Positions 36,899-44,821 of a DNA stretch of 64,000 nucleotides are shown in pieces. The notes under the pieces are model-generated. The model saw only the letters and a program-made list of their open reading frames with translations. It had not been told where the DNA came from and did not search any database. Origin of the DNA: Kordia periserrulae (GTDB lineage: Bacteria; Bacteroidota; Bacteroidia; Flavobacteriales; Flavobacteriaceae); NCBI RefSeq assembly GCF_003054265.1, contig NZ_QBKT01000004.1:62001-126000 (forward strand), written 5' to 3'. The position numbers were made by a program, and so were the translations under genes. Each line of letters starts with the position of its first letter. Position 1 is the first letter of the stretch.

Positions 36899-37789
36899 CT
36901 AAGTAACATACAATACTACTTTCAACAACAACATCCACTGATTGACGATACTTCATACTATCGCAAACTCGCTATTGTGGTTGGAATGGTACTTACCATT
37001 TTTGTCTATATCTTCGATCCGTATGACAATTATGTTGCGATTCCGAAATTTGAAATTCCTATAAAAATTATTCAATTAGGCTACGGAATCAATACGACTA
37101 TCGTGATTTACGGATTGTATTGGTTGCTCTTTCGAAAGTTGAAATTTTCCACAGAACATCGTACTTGGAAAACCTATCATCATTGGTTATTACTTATCGC
37201 TATTTTAGCACTCGCAGGTTTTATTGGTACAGTATATCATCGATTCATGATGGATGTGGGCGACGTAGATACGCAATATTACGTATTTGTGACCATTCCG
37301 CGCTCCATTGTCATTGCCATTCCACTGTTTGTCATTACGTTGCTTTTAGACAGGTTGTACACTTCAAAAAATACCATAGAAGCAAGCACAGTAGCTATTT
37401 CAAAAAGTCAGGATAATGCATCGATTTGCGAATCGGATAAAAAAATAGTGCTGAAATCGCCAGTAGTGAATCAATGTGTTGAGCTACAACCTTCACAAAT
37501 TGCATACATCAAAGCTTCAGGAAATTATGTTGAAATTCATAGTAGTGAAACTCAAAAAGTACAACTTCTGCGCGCTTCATTACGGCATGTTTCTGAGCGT
37601 TTGTCATCGTATGCTTTTCTTGTACAATGCCATCGACAATACTTTGTAAATATTCAAAAAGTACAGTCTTACAAAGGAAATTCACAACGTATTGTATTAC
37701 AATTAGAAGCTTCAAAAGAACAGATTCCTGTAAGTAAAAGTTATGTCAAAAAAATGCTTTCCTATCTTAAAAAACAAGAAAAACAGTAG
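36893..37789 (+). CDS. Membrane-bound LytTR-family transcriptional regulator
   Basis: 298 residues from a GTG start. Four hydrophobic segments fill residues ~25-165. The C-terminal ~100 residues are a LytTR DNA-binding domain (VELQPSQIAYIKASGNYVEI; then FLVQCHRQYFVNIQKVQSY, the usual 'HRSxlVN' region). There is no receiver domain, so it probably senses a signal in or at the membrane. It lies between the NRPS cluster and a small precursor gene. Near-identical elements CATTAATCACAA, CATTCATCACAA and CACTCATCACAA flank the gene (36801, 37795, 37815). The last two are spaced 20 bp apart, the kind of tandem arrangement LytTR proteins bind, so autoregulation and control of the peptide gene at 37941 are plausible. 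Confidence 0.85.
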   Translation: MTLSNIQYYFQQQHPLIDDTSYYRKLAIVVGMVLTIFVYIFDPYDNYVAIPKFEIPIKIIQLGYGINTTIVIYGLYWLLFRKLKFSTEHRTWKTYHHWLLLIAILALAGFIGTVYHRFMMDVGDVDTQYYVFVTIPRSIVIAIPLFVITLLLDRLYTSKNTIEASTVAISKSQDNASICESDKKIVLKSPVVNQCVELQPSQIAYIKASGNYVEIHSSETQKVQLLRASLRHVSERLSSYAFLVQCHRQYFVNIQKVQSYKGNSQRIVLQLEASKEQIPVSKSYVKKMLSYLKKQEKQ

Positions 37790-37794
37790 TTGTT

Positions 37795-37826
37795 CATTCA
37801 TCACAAAGCTTGTGCACTCATCACAA
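37795..37826 (+). promoter_or_regulatory. Direct repeat of TCATCACAA, period 20 bp, upstream of a precursor peptide gene
   Basis: CATTCATCACAA (37795-37806) and CACTCATCACAA (37815-37826) share TCATCACAA on one helix face, immediately after the LytTR gene. A related CATTAATCACAA is at 36801-36812, before that gene. Candidate binding sites for the LytTR regulator; not proven. Confidence 0.45.
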
Positions 37827-37940
37827 TTTTTTTCAAATTCTAAAAGCACGCTGTAATTTTAAAACGTTTTTTAGGCAATACACAAATTGTCTATAGGACT
37901 TCTGAAAAACCAATTAATAATCATTAAAAACTTTAGAATT

Positions 37941-38168
37941 ATGAAAAAAAAGAATCTCAAAAAACTAACACTAAACAAAGATGCTGTATCTGACTTACAG
38001 CAAGTAAAAGGAGGAATTGAAGAGCCAGCACCAGTTCCAGCAACCAATGTCGCTTCTGGCTGTCCTGATATATGTCAACCATTGACAAATTACAACTGCG
38101 CTACGCAAAACAATCAATGTGCAAGTAGTGTAGTGGCATGGTGTAATTTATCATGCTTTATCTGTTAA
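37941..38168 (+). CDS. RiPP-like precursor peptide with GG leader and Cys-rich core
   Basis: 75 residues from the ATG at 37941; an upstream in-frame ATG at 37887 would add 18 residues unlike related leaders. The leader MKKKNLKKLTLNKDAVSDLQ ends in VKGG, as in Bacteroidota natural-product precursors. The core after GG carries six Cys (SGCPDICQP, YNCAT, NQCAS, WCNLSCFIC) and many Ser/Thr, compatible with disulfide or thioether cross-links. No modifying enzyme, C39 peptidase or dedicated transporter is encoded in the window. A terminator follows at 38192. Confidence 0.8.
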   Translation: MKKKNLKKLTLNKDAVSDLQQVKGGIEEPAPVPATNVASGCPDICQPLTNYNCATQNNQCASSVVAWCNLSCFIC

Positions 38169-38191
38169 TTTAGTTGAACGATTTTGAATCA

Positions 38192-38218
38192 AAGCGAGCT
38201 TAGGCTCGCTTTTTTTTA
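38192..38218 (+). terminator. Rho-independent terminator after the precursor gene
   Basis: Stem AAGCGAGC / GCTCGCTT (38192-38199 and 38204-38211) with loop TTAG, followed by a T-run to 38217. It lies 23 bp after the peptide stop codon. Confidence 0.85.
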
Positions 38219-38362
38219 TGACGTTTCGTTTGATAATCAAAGAATAACTAATTTCGTCTAACAAGTCTAACAATTAAATTTTTGAATCTTTGAATTGAGC
38301 GAAGCGAAGCAAATCTAACAAGAAATTCCTATATTGAACTTTCAACCAAAACCCAAATACTA

Positions 38363-39511
38363 TTGAAAAAGCTAGGCTATCTACTTTTGATTTTCCTCTG
38401 CGTACAATGTCAATCGGAAGAAAAAACAGAAAAATCATCAAAAACAGTACAAAAAGAAGCAAAAACAGCTCAAAAAGACACCATTTCTACCAAAATAACG
38501 ACATTAACACTCAAAGAAGCAAATCGTTTGGCAACTTTGCCGCTGCATTGCATGCAGGAAGAATATCCTAACAAACTCAATCAAACCATTGGAAATGCGG
38601 AAGATTTGCAATCGCCAAAAGCATTACATCCTGCATTTTACGGTTGTTTTGACTGGCATTCTTCGGTGCACGGACATTGGTCGTTGGTAAGTCTGTTAAA
38701 GCAATTTCCCGATTTGGAAAACAGCGAAGACATCAGAAGAAAATTAGCCGAAAACATCTCCAAAGAAAACATCGAAATTGAAATTGACTACTTTAAAGGA
38801 AAATATAACAAGTCTTTTGAGCGCACGTACGGTTGGGCTTGGTTGTTAAAACTTGCAGAAGAATTGCATACTTGGAACGATTCGCTGGCGCGCGAATTGG
38901 AAGCGAATTTACAACCGTTGACAGACATCATTGTACAAGGATATTTAGATTTCTTACCAAAATTGAACTATCCAATCAGAGTAGGAGAGCACACCAATAC
39001 GGCGTTTGGACTCACGTTTGCGTATGATTATGCGAAAACGGTTAACAATACAACACTTCTCAATCTTATCACAAAGCGCGCAAAAGATTTTTACCTTTCA
39101 GATGAAAACTGTCCAATTTCTTGGGAACCTAGCGGATTTGACTTTTTATCACCATGTCTGGAAGAAGCCGATATCATACGCAGAGTGTTGACAAAAGACG
39201 AATTTAAAAGTTGGTTACAAGCATTTTTACCACAATTAGCAGACAAAGATTTTCAACTAGCACAAGGAAAAGTATCTGATAGAACGGATGGCAAATTGGT
39301 TCATTTAGACGGCGTAAACTTCAGCAGAGCGTGGTGTTTGTACGGAATTGCCAATGAATTTCCAGAATACGCACACCTAAAAAACATCGCGAATCAGCAT
39401 GTAAATTATTCGTTGCCGAGCATTGTGGACGACAATTACGAAGGAACGCATTGGTTAGGCTCGTTTGCCATTTATGCTTTAAACACTGCAGCCAATGTTC
39501 AAGTGGATTAA
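38363..39511 (+). CDS. DUF2891 family lipoprotein
   Basis: 382 residues from a TTG start. The N-terminus is a lipoprotein signal (MKKLGYLLLIFLCVQC, Cys followed by Gln-Ser-Glu). A low-complexity Lys/Thr linker follows, then the DUF2891 domain with HPAFYGCFDWHSSVHGHWSL and a helical, largely alpha/alpha-type body (FGLTFAYDYAKT, WLLKLAEELHTW). The function of the family is unknown; the fold looks like a glycoside-hydrolase-type alpha-helical barrel, and His/Trp/Asp in the signature could form an active site. Its end overlaps the Nramp-like gene by 17 bp, so the two are probably co-transcribed. Confidence 0.85.
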   Translation: MKKLGYLLLIFLCVQCQSEEKTEKSSKTVQKEAKTAQKDTISTKITTLTLKEANRLATLPLHCMQEEYPNKLNQTIGNAEDLQSPKALHPAFYGCFDWHSSVHGHWSLVSLLKQFPDLENSEDIRRKLAENISKENIEIEIDYFKGKYNKSFERTYGWAWLLKLAEELHTWNDSLARELEANLQPLTDIIVQGYLDFLPKLNYPIRVGEHTNTAFGLTFAYDYAKTVNNTTLLNLITKRAKDFYLSDENCPISWEPSGFDFLSPCLEEADIIRRVLTKDEFKSWLQAFLPQLADKDFQLAQGKVSDRTDGKLVHLDGVNFSRAWCLYGIANEFPEYAHLKNIANQHVNYSLPSIVDDNYEGTHWLGSFAIYALNTAANVQVD

Positions 39512-40685
39512 AAATATCGGTCCTGGAACGCTGGTAGCAGCAGCATTCATCGGACCAGGAACGGTCACAATTTGTACCAAAGCTGGCGTACAATTTGGCT
39601 ACGGATTGTTGTGGGCGATGCTCTTATCCATCATCGCAACGATTGTATTACAAGAAATGGCAGCACGTACAGGAATCGTTACACAAAAAGGTTTGGCGGA
39701 AGTCATCAAAAGTCAAATGGCGAATGTCTTATTGCGAAACTTAGCAATTTTTTTAATTCTTGGCGCGATTGTTATTGGAAATGCTGCCTACGAAGCAGGA
39801 AACATTAGCGGAGCAGCGTTGGGAATGCAGGTTTTTGGTAAAGAACTGATAGCATTCTATCCAATTTTGATTGGTTGTATTGCGTTTATGGTACTATTTA
39901 TTGGCAATTATAAAATACTAGAACGCAGTTTGGTTGCGCTAGTACTTGTGATGAGTATTTCGTTTTTAATCACCGCCATTCTAACCAAGCCAGACATCTT
40001 GGCGATGCTCAAAGGAACATTTATACCAACCATTCCTGAGAATAGTATTTTTATCATCATTGGATTAATTGGAACAACGGTTGTGCCGTATAATCTATTC
40101 TTACACGCGTCTTTGGTCAAAGAAAAGTGGAAAACAAAAGAAGATTTAGCAAGTGCTAGAAAAGACACGTTTATCTCTATTATTTTGGGTGGAATTGTTT
40201 CTATGGCAATCATCGTAGCGGCTACAGCTACTACCAATGGAAACATTGCAAATGCTTTCGATTTGGCAAAAGGATTAGAACCTTTATACGGTGAATATGC
40301 CAAATATTTATTAGGAATTGGCTTGTTTGCGGCTGGAATTACTTCTGCAATCACAGCGCCATTAGCAGCAGCGTATGTAGCAAAAAGCTGTTTTGGTTGG
40401 AAAGGAACACTCAAAGACTACCGTTTTCGCATTGTTTGGGCAATCATTCTCGTTTTGGGTGTGGTGTTTTCCTCGTTACAATTCAAACCTGTAGAAGTCA
40501 TTACGTTTGCACAAGTCGCGAATGGTTTGCTACTTCCAATTGTGGCAATATTTCTCGTTTGGATTGTTAATAAAACCACTATTTTAGGAAGCTATAAAAA
40601 CACGTTGTTTCAAAATATACTAGCTATTACCATCATTCTCATCGCGATAATGCTTGGAATCAAAGGAATTTACGTCGTGTTCTAA
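39495..40685 (+). CDS. Nramp-family transporter lacking canonical metal-site residues; probable YcsG-like partner of 5-oxoprolinase
   Basis: 396 residues, about 11 membrane helices. The first helix reads AAFIGPGTVTICTKAG: the canonical D-P-G-N of metal transporters is G-P-G-T (Gly20, Thr23). In helix 6 the usual 'MPHN' is VPYN, so the metal-coordinating Met is also gone. Divalent metal transport is therefore unlikely. It sits 55 bp upstream of a 5-oxoprolinase operon. Bacillus subtilis ycsG, an Nramp relative next to ycsF/kipI/kipA, has the same association. A carrier for 5-oxoproline or a related organic acid is the better inference. Confidence 0.8.
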   Translation: MFKWIKNIGPGTLVAAAFIGPGTVTICTKAGVQFGYGLLWAMLLSIIATIVLQEMAARTGIVTQKGLAEVIKSQMANVLLRNLAIFLILGAIVIGNAAYEAGNISGAALGMQVFGKELIAFYPILIGCIAFMVLFIGNYKILERSLVALVLVMSISFLITAILTKPDILAMLKGTFIPTIPENSIFIIIGLIGTTVVPYNLFLHASLVKEKWKTKEDLASARKDTFISIILGGIVSMAIIVAATATTNGNIANAFDLAKGLEPLYGEYAKYLLGIGLFAAGITSAITAPLAAAYVAKSCFGWKGTLKDYRFRIVWAIILVLGVVFSSLQFKPVEVITFAQVANGLLLPIVAIFLVWIVNKTTILGSYKNTLFQNILAITIILIAIMLGIKGIYVVF

Positions 40686-40740
40686 AGCCCCAAAGGAGCA
40701 AGTCTAAAAATCTAACAAGTCTAAAAAATCTAATAAAAAA

Positions 40741-42192
40741 ATGATTCATATCAACTGTGATGTTGGCGAAGGCATAGATAACGAAGAAATCTTAATGCCG
40801 TACCTAAACGCTTGTAACATAGCGTGTGGTGGACATGCAGGCGATGTTGAAACCATGCATGAAGTAGTTGCGCTGGCAAAAAAATATCAAGTTGAAATTG
40901 GCGCGCATCCTTCATATCCTGATTTGGAGAATTTTGGGCGAGTTTCGATGGAATTGCCCGAAACTGAACTCATCAACACGATTCAAGAGCAAATTGCCAA
41001 TTTGGAAGTAGTTGTTAAGTTGCACGATGTAAACATCAATCATATCAAACCACACGGCGCGTTGTATAACGATGTTGCCAAAAGCGAAGAAAAGGCAAAA
41101 GCATTTCTAAAAGCAATTTCTGAATATAAAGACAGGTATAAGCTTTTTGTGCCTTACAATTCGGCCATAGAAAAACTGGCTATCAAACAGAATTTCGAAG
41201 TAGTGTATGAAGCTTTTGCAGATAGAAACTACAACGATGATTTAACACTCGTTTCTCGCACAAAAAGCAGTGCAATTTTAACAAAAATAGATGCCATTAT
41301 TTCACATATTTCAACGCTTCAAAACGAACAAAAAGTACAGACAATTTCAGGTGAAAAAACTACGTTAAAATCAGATACATTTTGTGTGCATTCTGACACG
41401 AAAAATGCGGTTGAAATTGTACAACAATTATACACACATTTTAATACGGAAAGGGTAACTGTTCAACCTAAATTTCCAACGTTTACTAGGTATGGAAACA
41501 ACGGTTTATTACTCACTTGGGAAGCTGAAATGACACAAAAAGTGCTGTATAGTGTGTTGGAATACCAAGAAAAAATAACAAACTTTAGACTTAAATTAAT
41601 ACTTGATGTAATTCAATCAAACAACTCATTATTAATTATTTATAATTTTAATAAAATAGATTTTATAACACTCCAACATTTGTTGGAACGGCTTTTTTTG
41701 TTATTATCAGATACCATTCAACTGCCAAAACAGTATTGTTGGGATATTCCAGTATGTTATGATGCACAGTTTGGAATTGACTTGGATGAAATTACACAAA
41801 AAAATAAACTTTCTACAAAAGAAATTATTCAACTGCATACAGCGCCAACCTATCAAGTTTTTTCGATTGGTTTTTTGCCTGGTTTTTTATATTTGGGAGG
41901 ACTCGACAAACGACTACATATTGACCGAAAATCGACACCGAGATTGAAGGTGAAAAAAGGTGCCGTTGGAATTGGCGGAATGCAGACAGGAATCTATCCA
42001 AAAACGAGTCCAGGAGGTTGGCAAATTATTGGAAATTCTCCACTCAATTTTTTTGATGTTTCCAAAGAAAAACCCTGTTTTGCCAAAGCGGGTGATTTTA
42101 TCAAATTTACAGCGATTTCTTTGGAAGAATATCATGAAATAGCAAATGCTGTTACAAACGGAACGTACACAGTAAAATCGACAGTATGTTAG
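40741..42192 (+). CDS. pxpA/pxpB: 5-oxoprolinase subunits PxpA and PxpB fused
   Basis: 483 residues in two parts. Residues ~1-240 are PxpA (LamB/YcsF family): INCDVGEG at the N-terminus, NIACGGHAGD, GAHPSYPD and HIKPHGALYND. Residues ~250-483 are PxpB (KipI family): FTRYGNNGLLLTWE, FSIGFLPGFLYLGGLD, PRLKVKKGAVGIGG and SPGGWQIIGNSPL. PxpA, B and C together cleave 5-oxoproline to glutamate using ATP. PxpA and PxpB are usually separate genes; here one uninterrupted frame encodes both, and PxpC overlaps the 3' end by 7 bp. Confidence 0.92.
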   Translation: MIHINCDVGEGIDNEEILMPYLNACNIACGGHAGDVETMHEVVALAKKYQVEIGAHPSYPDLENFGRVSMELPETELINTIQEQIANLEVVVKLHDVNINHIKPHGALYNDVAKSEEKAKAFLKAISEYKDRYKLFVPYNSAIEKLAIKQNFEVVYEAFADRNYNDDLTLVSRTKSSAILTKIDAIISHISTLQNEQKVQTISGEKTTLKSDTFCVHSDTKNAVEIVQQLYTHFNTERVTVQPKFPTFTRYGNNGLLLTWEAEMTQKVLYSVLEYQEKITNFRLKLILDVIQSNNSLLIIYNFNKIDFITLQHLLERLFLLLSDTIQLPKQYCWDIPVCYDAQFGIDLDEITQKNKLSTKEIIQLHTAPTYQVFSIGFLPGFLYLGGLDKRLHIDRKSTPRLKVKKGAVGIGGMQTGIYPKTSPGGWQIIGNSPLNFFDVSKEKPCFAKAGDFIKFTAISLEEYHEIANAVTNGTYTVKSTVC

Positions 42193-43034
42193 AAATTATA
42201 CATAGCGGATTGCACACTTCTATTCAAGATTTGGGACGATTGCACTACCGAAACGTTGGTGTTCCTGTTGCTGGCGTCATGGACGAATATCATGCGAAAT
42301 TGGTGAATCAGTTGTTAGGAAATGATGAAAATTCTGCAGTGATGGAAATGACGCTGCAAGGCGCAACAGTAGAGTTTCATGAAGCTACACAAATGGTGAT
42401 TTGCGGCGCAGATTTGTCTCCAAAACTAAATCATCAAGCAATTCGTTTGAACGTTCCAGTGACGGTTAAAAAAGGCGATGTACTTCAATTTGGCAAGCGT
42501 TTGTATGGTGTTCGGGCGTATCTAGCAGTGAAACATGGTTTTCAAACAGAAAACATATTAAAAAGCCGCAGTTTTTATGACGGAATCACTCCAAAAGCAA
42601 GAGTTGAGAAAGGCGATTTCATTCCATATCAAACCAATTCAAATCCTGTAAAAGCTAGTGCAAACATCGCGCTACAGCGAGCACTTTTTACAGATACAGA
42701 AATTACAGTGTATGAAGGACCAGAGTTCAATTACTTATCAAAAACACAACAGGAAAAGCTCTTCAACACGACATTTACGATCGGACTCAATAACAGAATG
42801 GCGTATCAATTAGAAGAAATTTTAGAGAATGATTGTCCATCCATTATCACATCAGCAGTATTGCCAGGCACCATTCAGCTCACACCTTCGGGAAAGTTGA
42901 TTATTTTGATGAAAGATTGTCAAACAACGGGCGGCTATCCAAGAATTTTACAATTAGACCAAAAAAGTATCTTCAAATTGGCACAAAAACACACCCGAGA
43001 TGCAATAATATTTAAGAAGCTCTCAATTTTGTAA
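42186..43034 (+). CDS. pxpC: 5-oxoprolinase subunit PxpC (KipA/biotin-dependent carboxyltransferase-like)
   Basis: 282 residues. The N-terminus LHTSIQDLGRLHYRNVGVPVAGVMDEYHAKLVNQLLGND is the KipA family signature (quoted span 42207-42323), followed by ICGADLSP, a YEGPEFNYL segment and CQTTGGYPRIL near the C-terminus. It is somewhat shorter than the ~310-330 residues common in the family, but start and end motifs are both present. It overlaps the preceding gene by 7 bp (translational coupling) and meets a small opposite-strand gene tail to tail. Confidence 0.9.
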   Translation: MLEIIHSGLHTSIQDLGRLHYRNVGVPVAGVMDEYHAKLVNQLLGNDENSAVMEMTLQGATVEFHEATQMVICGADLSPKLNHQAIRLNVPVTVKKGDVLQFGKRLYGVRAYLAVKHGFQTENILKSRSFYDGITPKARVEKGDFIPYQTNSNPVKASANIALQRALFTDTEITVYEGPEFNYLSKTQQEKLFNTTFTIGLNNRMAYQLEEILENDCPSIITSAVLPGTIQLTPSGKLIILMKDCQTTGGYPRILQLDQKSIFKLAQKHTRDAIIFKKLSIL

Positions 43035-43269
43035 TATCAATTTCTTCAGAAAGCAACTGTAAAGCGTCTTCTTCGGTTAATTTGCCTAAAATGACTTGTG
43101 TTCCTTCTTTAAAACCATCGTGATTTCGAAACAAACGCCACAAAGCGCGGATAAATTCTGTATAATCCAAGCCATCATTCCATTGGATAAATCTTTCAGT
43201 GAAGGCTTTATCAATATGCGATTTTATAATACTACGCGAAGCATTTTTGTTTCTATCAAGGGAAGTCAT
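43012..43269 (-). CDS. Small hypothetical protein
   Basis: 85 residues; the 3' end overlaps pxpC by 23 bp on the other strand. Composition is that of a real soluble protein (mixed charge, alpha-helical, e.g. DYTEFIRALWRLFRNHDGF and KLTEEDALQLLSEEIDI), unlike the Cys/Phe-rich shadow frames elsewhere. Start ATG at 43269. No recognised domain; function unknown. Confidence 0.55.
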   Translation of the reverse strand: MTSLDRNKNASRSIIKSHIDKAFTERFIQWNDGLDYTEFIRALWRLFRNHDGFKEGTQVILGKLTEEDALQLLSEEIDITKLRAS

Positions 43270-43347
43270 TTGGTCTAAAAATCTATGGTTAGTTGAAAAG
43301 CGAATTTAAGTGTCTGCTAGATTTATAACAAGAGGAAAGAGCCTTTA

Positions 43348-43374
43348 TTAAAAGGGGATTTTTCCCCTTTTTAA
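43348..43374. terminator. Bidirectional hairpin terminator
   Basis: Stem TTAAAAGGGGA (43348-43358) / TCCCCTTTTTAA (43363-43374) with a T-rich loop. Poly-T on both strands could end transcription from either side. Confidence 0.7.
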
Positions 43375-43378
43375 AAGG

Positions 43379-43406
43379 AAAACACCTGATATTTTTTAGG
43401 TGTTTT
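43379..43406. terminator. Second hairpin, AAAACACCT/AGGTGTTTT
   Basis: A 9-bp stem (43379-43387 and 43398-43406) with a T-rich 10-base loop, directly after the previous hairpin. The tandem pair insulates the pxp region from the two-component block at 43528. Confidence 0.6.
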
Positions 43407-43527
43407 ACAGCTAAAAATCTAATTATCAGTTTTTTACCTTGCAAAACGAAGATGCGTTCATTTTTTTAATTTTTTATTGTAATACTTTATAAATAACTTG
43501 GCAAAATAATCAACAATAATATGAAGT

Positions 43528-43962
43528 ATGAGTGACTACAAAACCCCTAAAGACAAATTAATCAGCAGTGAGAAAGCATTGGCATTGAATGCAAATTTTA
43601 AGGCTAAGCAAAAAAGTGTATTAAGTGCCGAAAACGACAATAATTTTTCATGTTCATGCTGGTATTCGCTAGAAGACTTGGAAGGTTACATCAATTATGT
43701 AAAAGAGCAAGCTTTGGCACAAAAAATTAGCGTGGATGGAATTCGATTTTATTTTGGAGTATATCCTGATAATACCGAAGATAAGACAAAAGCAGGACAA
43801 AACACATTGTTTATGTGTCCTACAAAAGCGAATACAACATTAACTTCAAGAGATGGTGAAAGTACAACTAACAATGGGGACAGCGAAGATGTTACTACAA
43901 TTTCTGCAATGAACTATGGAAGTACTGGAAATCCTCCACGAAATGATTATGGAGAACAATAA
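43528..43962 (+). CDS. Hypothetical cytoplasmic protein with 'SCWYSLEDLEGYI' domain
   Basis: 144 residues, no signal peptide. A compact N-terminal/central domain (FSCSCWYSLEDLEGYINYVKEQ, then GIRFYFGVYPDN and NTLFMCPTK) resembles an uncharacterised family seen in Bacteroidota. The last ~40 residues are disordered-looking (Thr/Asn/Ser/Gly rich). The three-residue gap to the next gene, a membrane protein, implies one operon with the histidine kinase and response regulator downstream. Function unknown. Confidence 0.75.
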   Translation: MSDYKTPKDKLISSEKALALNANFKAKQKSVLSAENDNNFSCSCWYSLEDLEGYINYVKEQALAQKISVDGIRFYFGVYPDNTEDKTKAGQNTLFMCPTKANTTLTSRDGESTTNNGDSEDVTTISAMNYGSTGNPPRNDYGEQ

Positions 43963-43965
43963 GAA

Positions 43966-44646
43966 ATGATTGCATTAGAAGAATTAAGATCATTTACAGG
44001 ATATTTGGCATTGGCTACTTTGATTTATGCTTGTATTTCATACAAAAATTACGCAAAGACTGATGCCAAATATTTTATTTATTGCATATTGTTTTCGGTC
44101 ATTATCGAATTCGCAAGCTTATATTTTGAATCTTTTGGAAAATGGTATACTGCCATCTTTGGCAATACCAACTTTCCAATAGCTAATATTTTTACAATTG
44201 TTCAAATTTCTTTTTTTTTATGGTGGATTCGATTGATATTGAATTCAAAGAATAGAAAGCGTATTGTCGGACTTTTATTGATTGCTTATTTAGTATTTGC
44301 AGTACTAAATACCATGTACGGTCAATCGTTTATGACTGGATTACAAACGTACACATACGCTATTGGCGTTATTTTCTTGCTGATTGCGATAAGTTTTTAT
44401 TTTGTAGAATCATTCAATAAAGAAACGATGTTACGCATTACAGACTCTATTAAGTTCTGGTTTATTCTAGGAGTTTTATTGTTTTACGGAACATTTATGC
44501 CGTTTTTCTTTGCATTTCACGTATTTCTTAAGGGAGATCAGCGCATTTTAAGTTTAGTTTTATTTGTCTTAAATGCTATTATGTATTTATGCTTTTCGAT
44601 AGGATTTTACAAATCATACAAGCAAAATAAAGTAATTGACTACTAG
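43966..44646 (+). CDS. Multi-pass membrane protein of unknown function
   Basis: 226 residues with about six to seven hydrophobic helices (LALATLIYACISY, YCILFSVIIEFASLYF, IVQISFFLWWIRLIL and others) and short polar loops. No transport or enzyme motif recognised. It starts 3 bp after the preceding stop and is followed 2 bp later by a 49-residue membrane peptide, so it could be the sensory partner of the histidine kinase at 44822, which has only one membrane segment. Confidence 0.8.
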   Translation: MIALEELRSFTGYLALATLIYACISYKNYAKTDAKYFIYCILFSVIIEFASLYFESFGKWYTAIFGNTNFPIANIFTIVQISFFLWWIRLILNSKNRKRIVGLLLIAYLVFAVLNTMYGQSFMTGLQTYTYAIGVIFLLIAISFYFVESFNKETMLRITDSIKFWFILGVLLFYGTFMPFFFAFHVFLKGDQRILSLVLFVLNAIMYLCFSIGFYKSYKQNKVIDY

Positions 44647-44648
44647 AA

Positions 44649-44798
44649 ATGACAGAGGAAGAAATTCATATATTGGTGTTTTTTTGCGCTTCAACGATTT
44701 TTGTTGTAGGAATACTTCTAGTTGTTACTTTCGTTGTTTTACATAAAAAAAAGCGGAAATTCATTGACCTAGAGTCAAAATTAAAGACATTTCCTTAA
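44649..44798 (+). CDS. Small single-pass membrane protein resembling the kinase N-terminus
   Basis: 49 residues: MTEEEIHILVFFCAST, a ~22-residue hydrophobic helix, then HKKKRKFIDLESKLKTFP. The layout matches the first ~45 residues of the histidine kinase that follows (MNDQEVYMLVAATST, helix, FQKRKLKFILEKKEAE). It starts 2 bp after the upstream stop and ends 23 bp before the kinase start. Either a duplicated and truncated kinase N-terminus or an independent small regulator. Confidence 0.6.
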   Translation: MTEEEIHILVFFCASTIFVVGILLVVTFVVLHKKKRKFIDLESKLKTFP

Positions 44799-44821
44799 AA
44801 TATATTATTTGAAGAAATCTT

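Noticed and set aside
39908-40414. 168-codon - strand frame opposite the Nramp-like gene
   Set aside because: Lies entirely within a well-supported transporter gene and has shadow-type composition.
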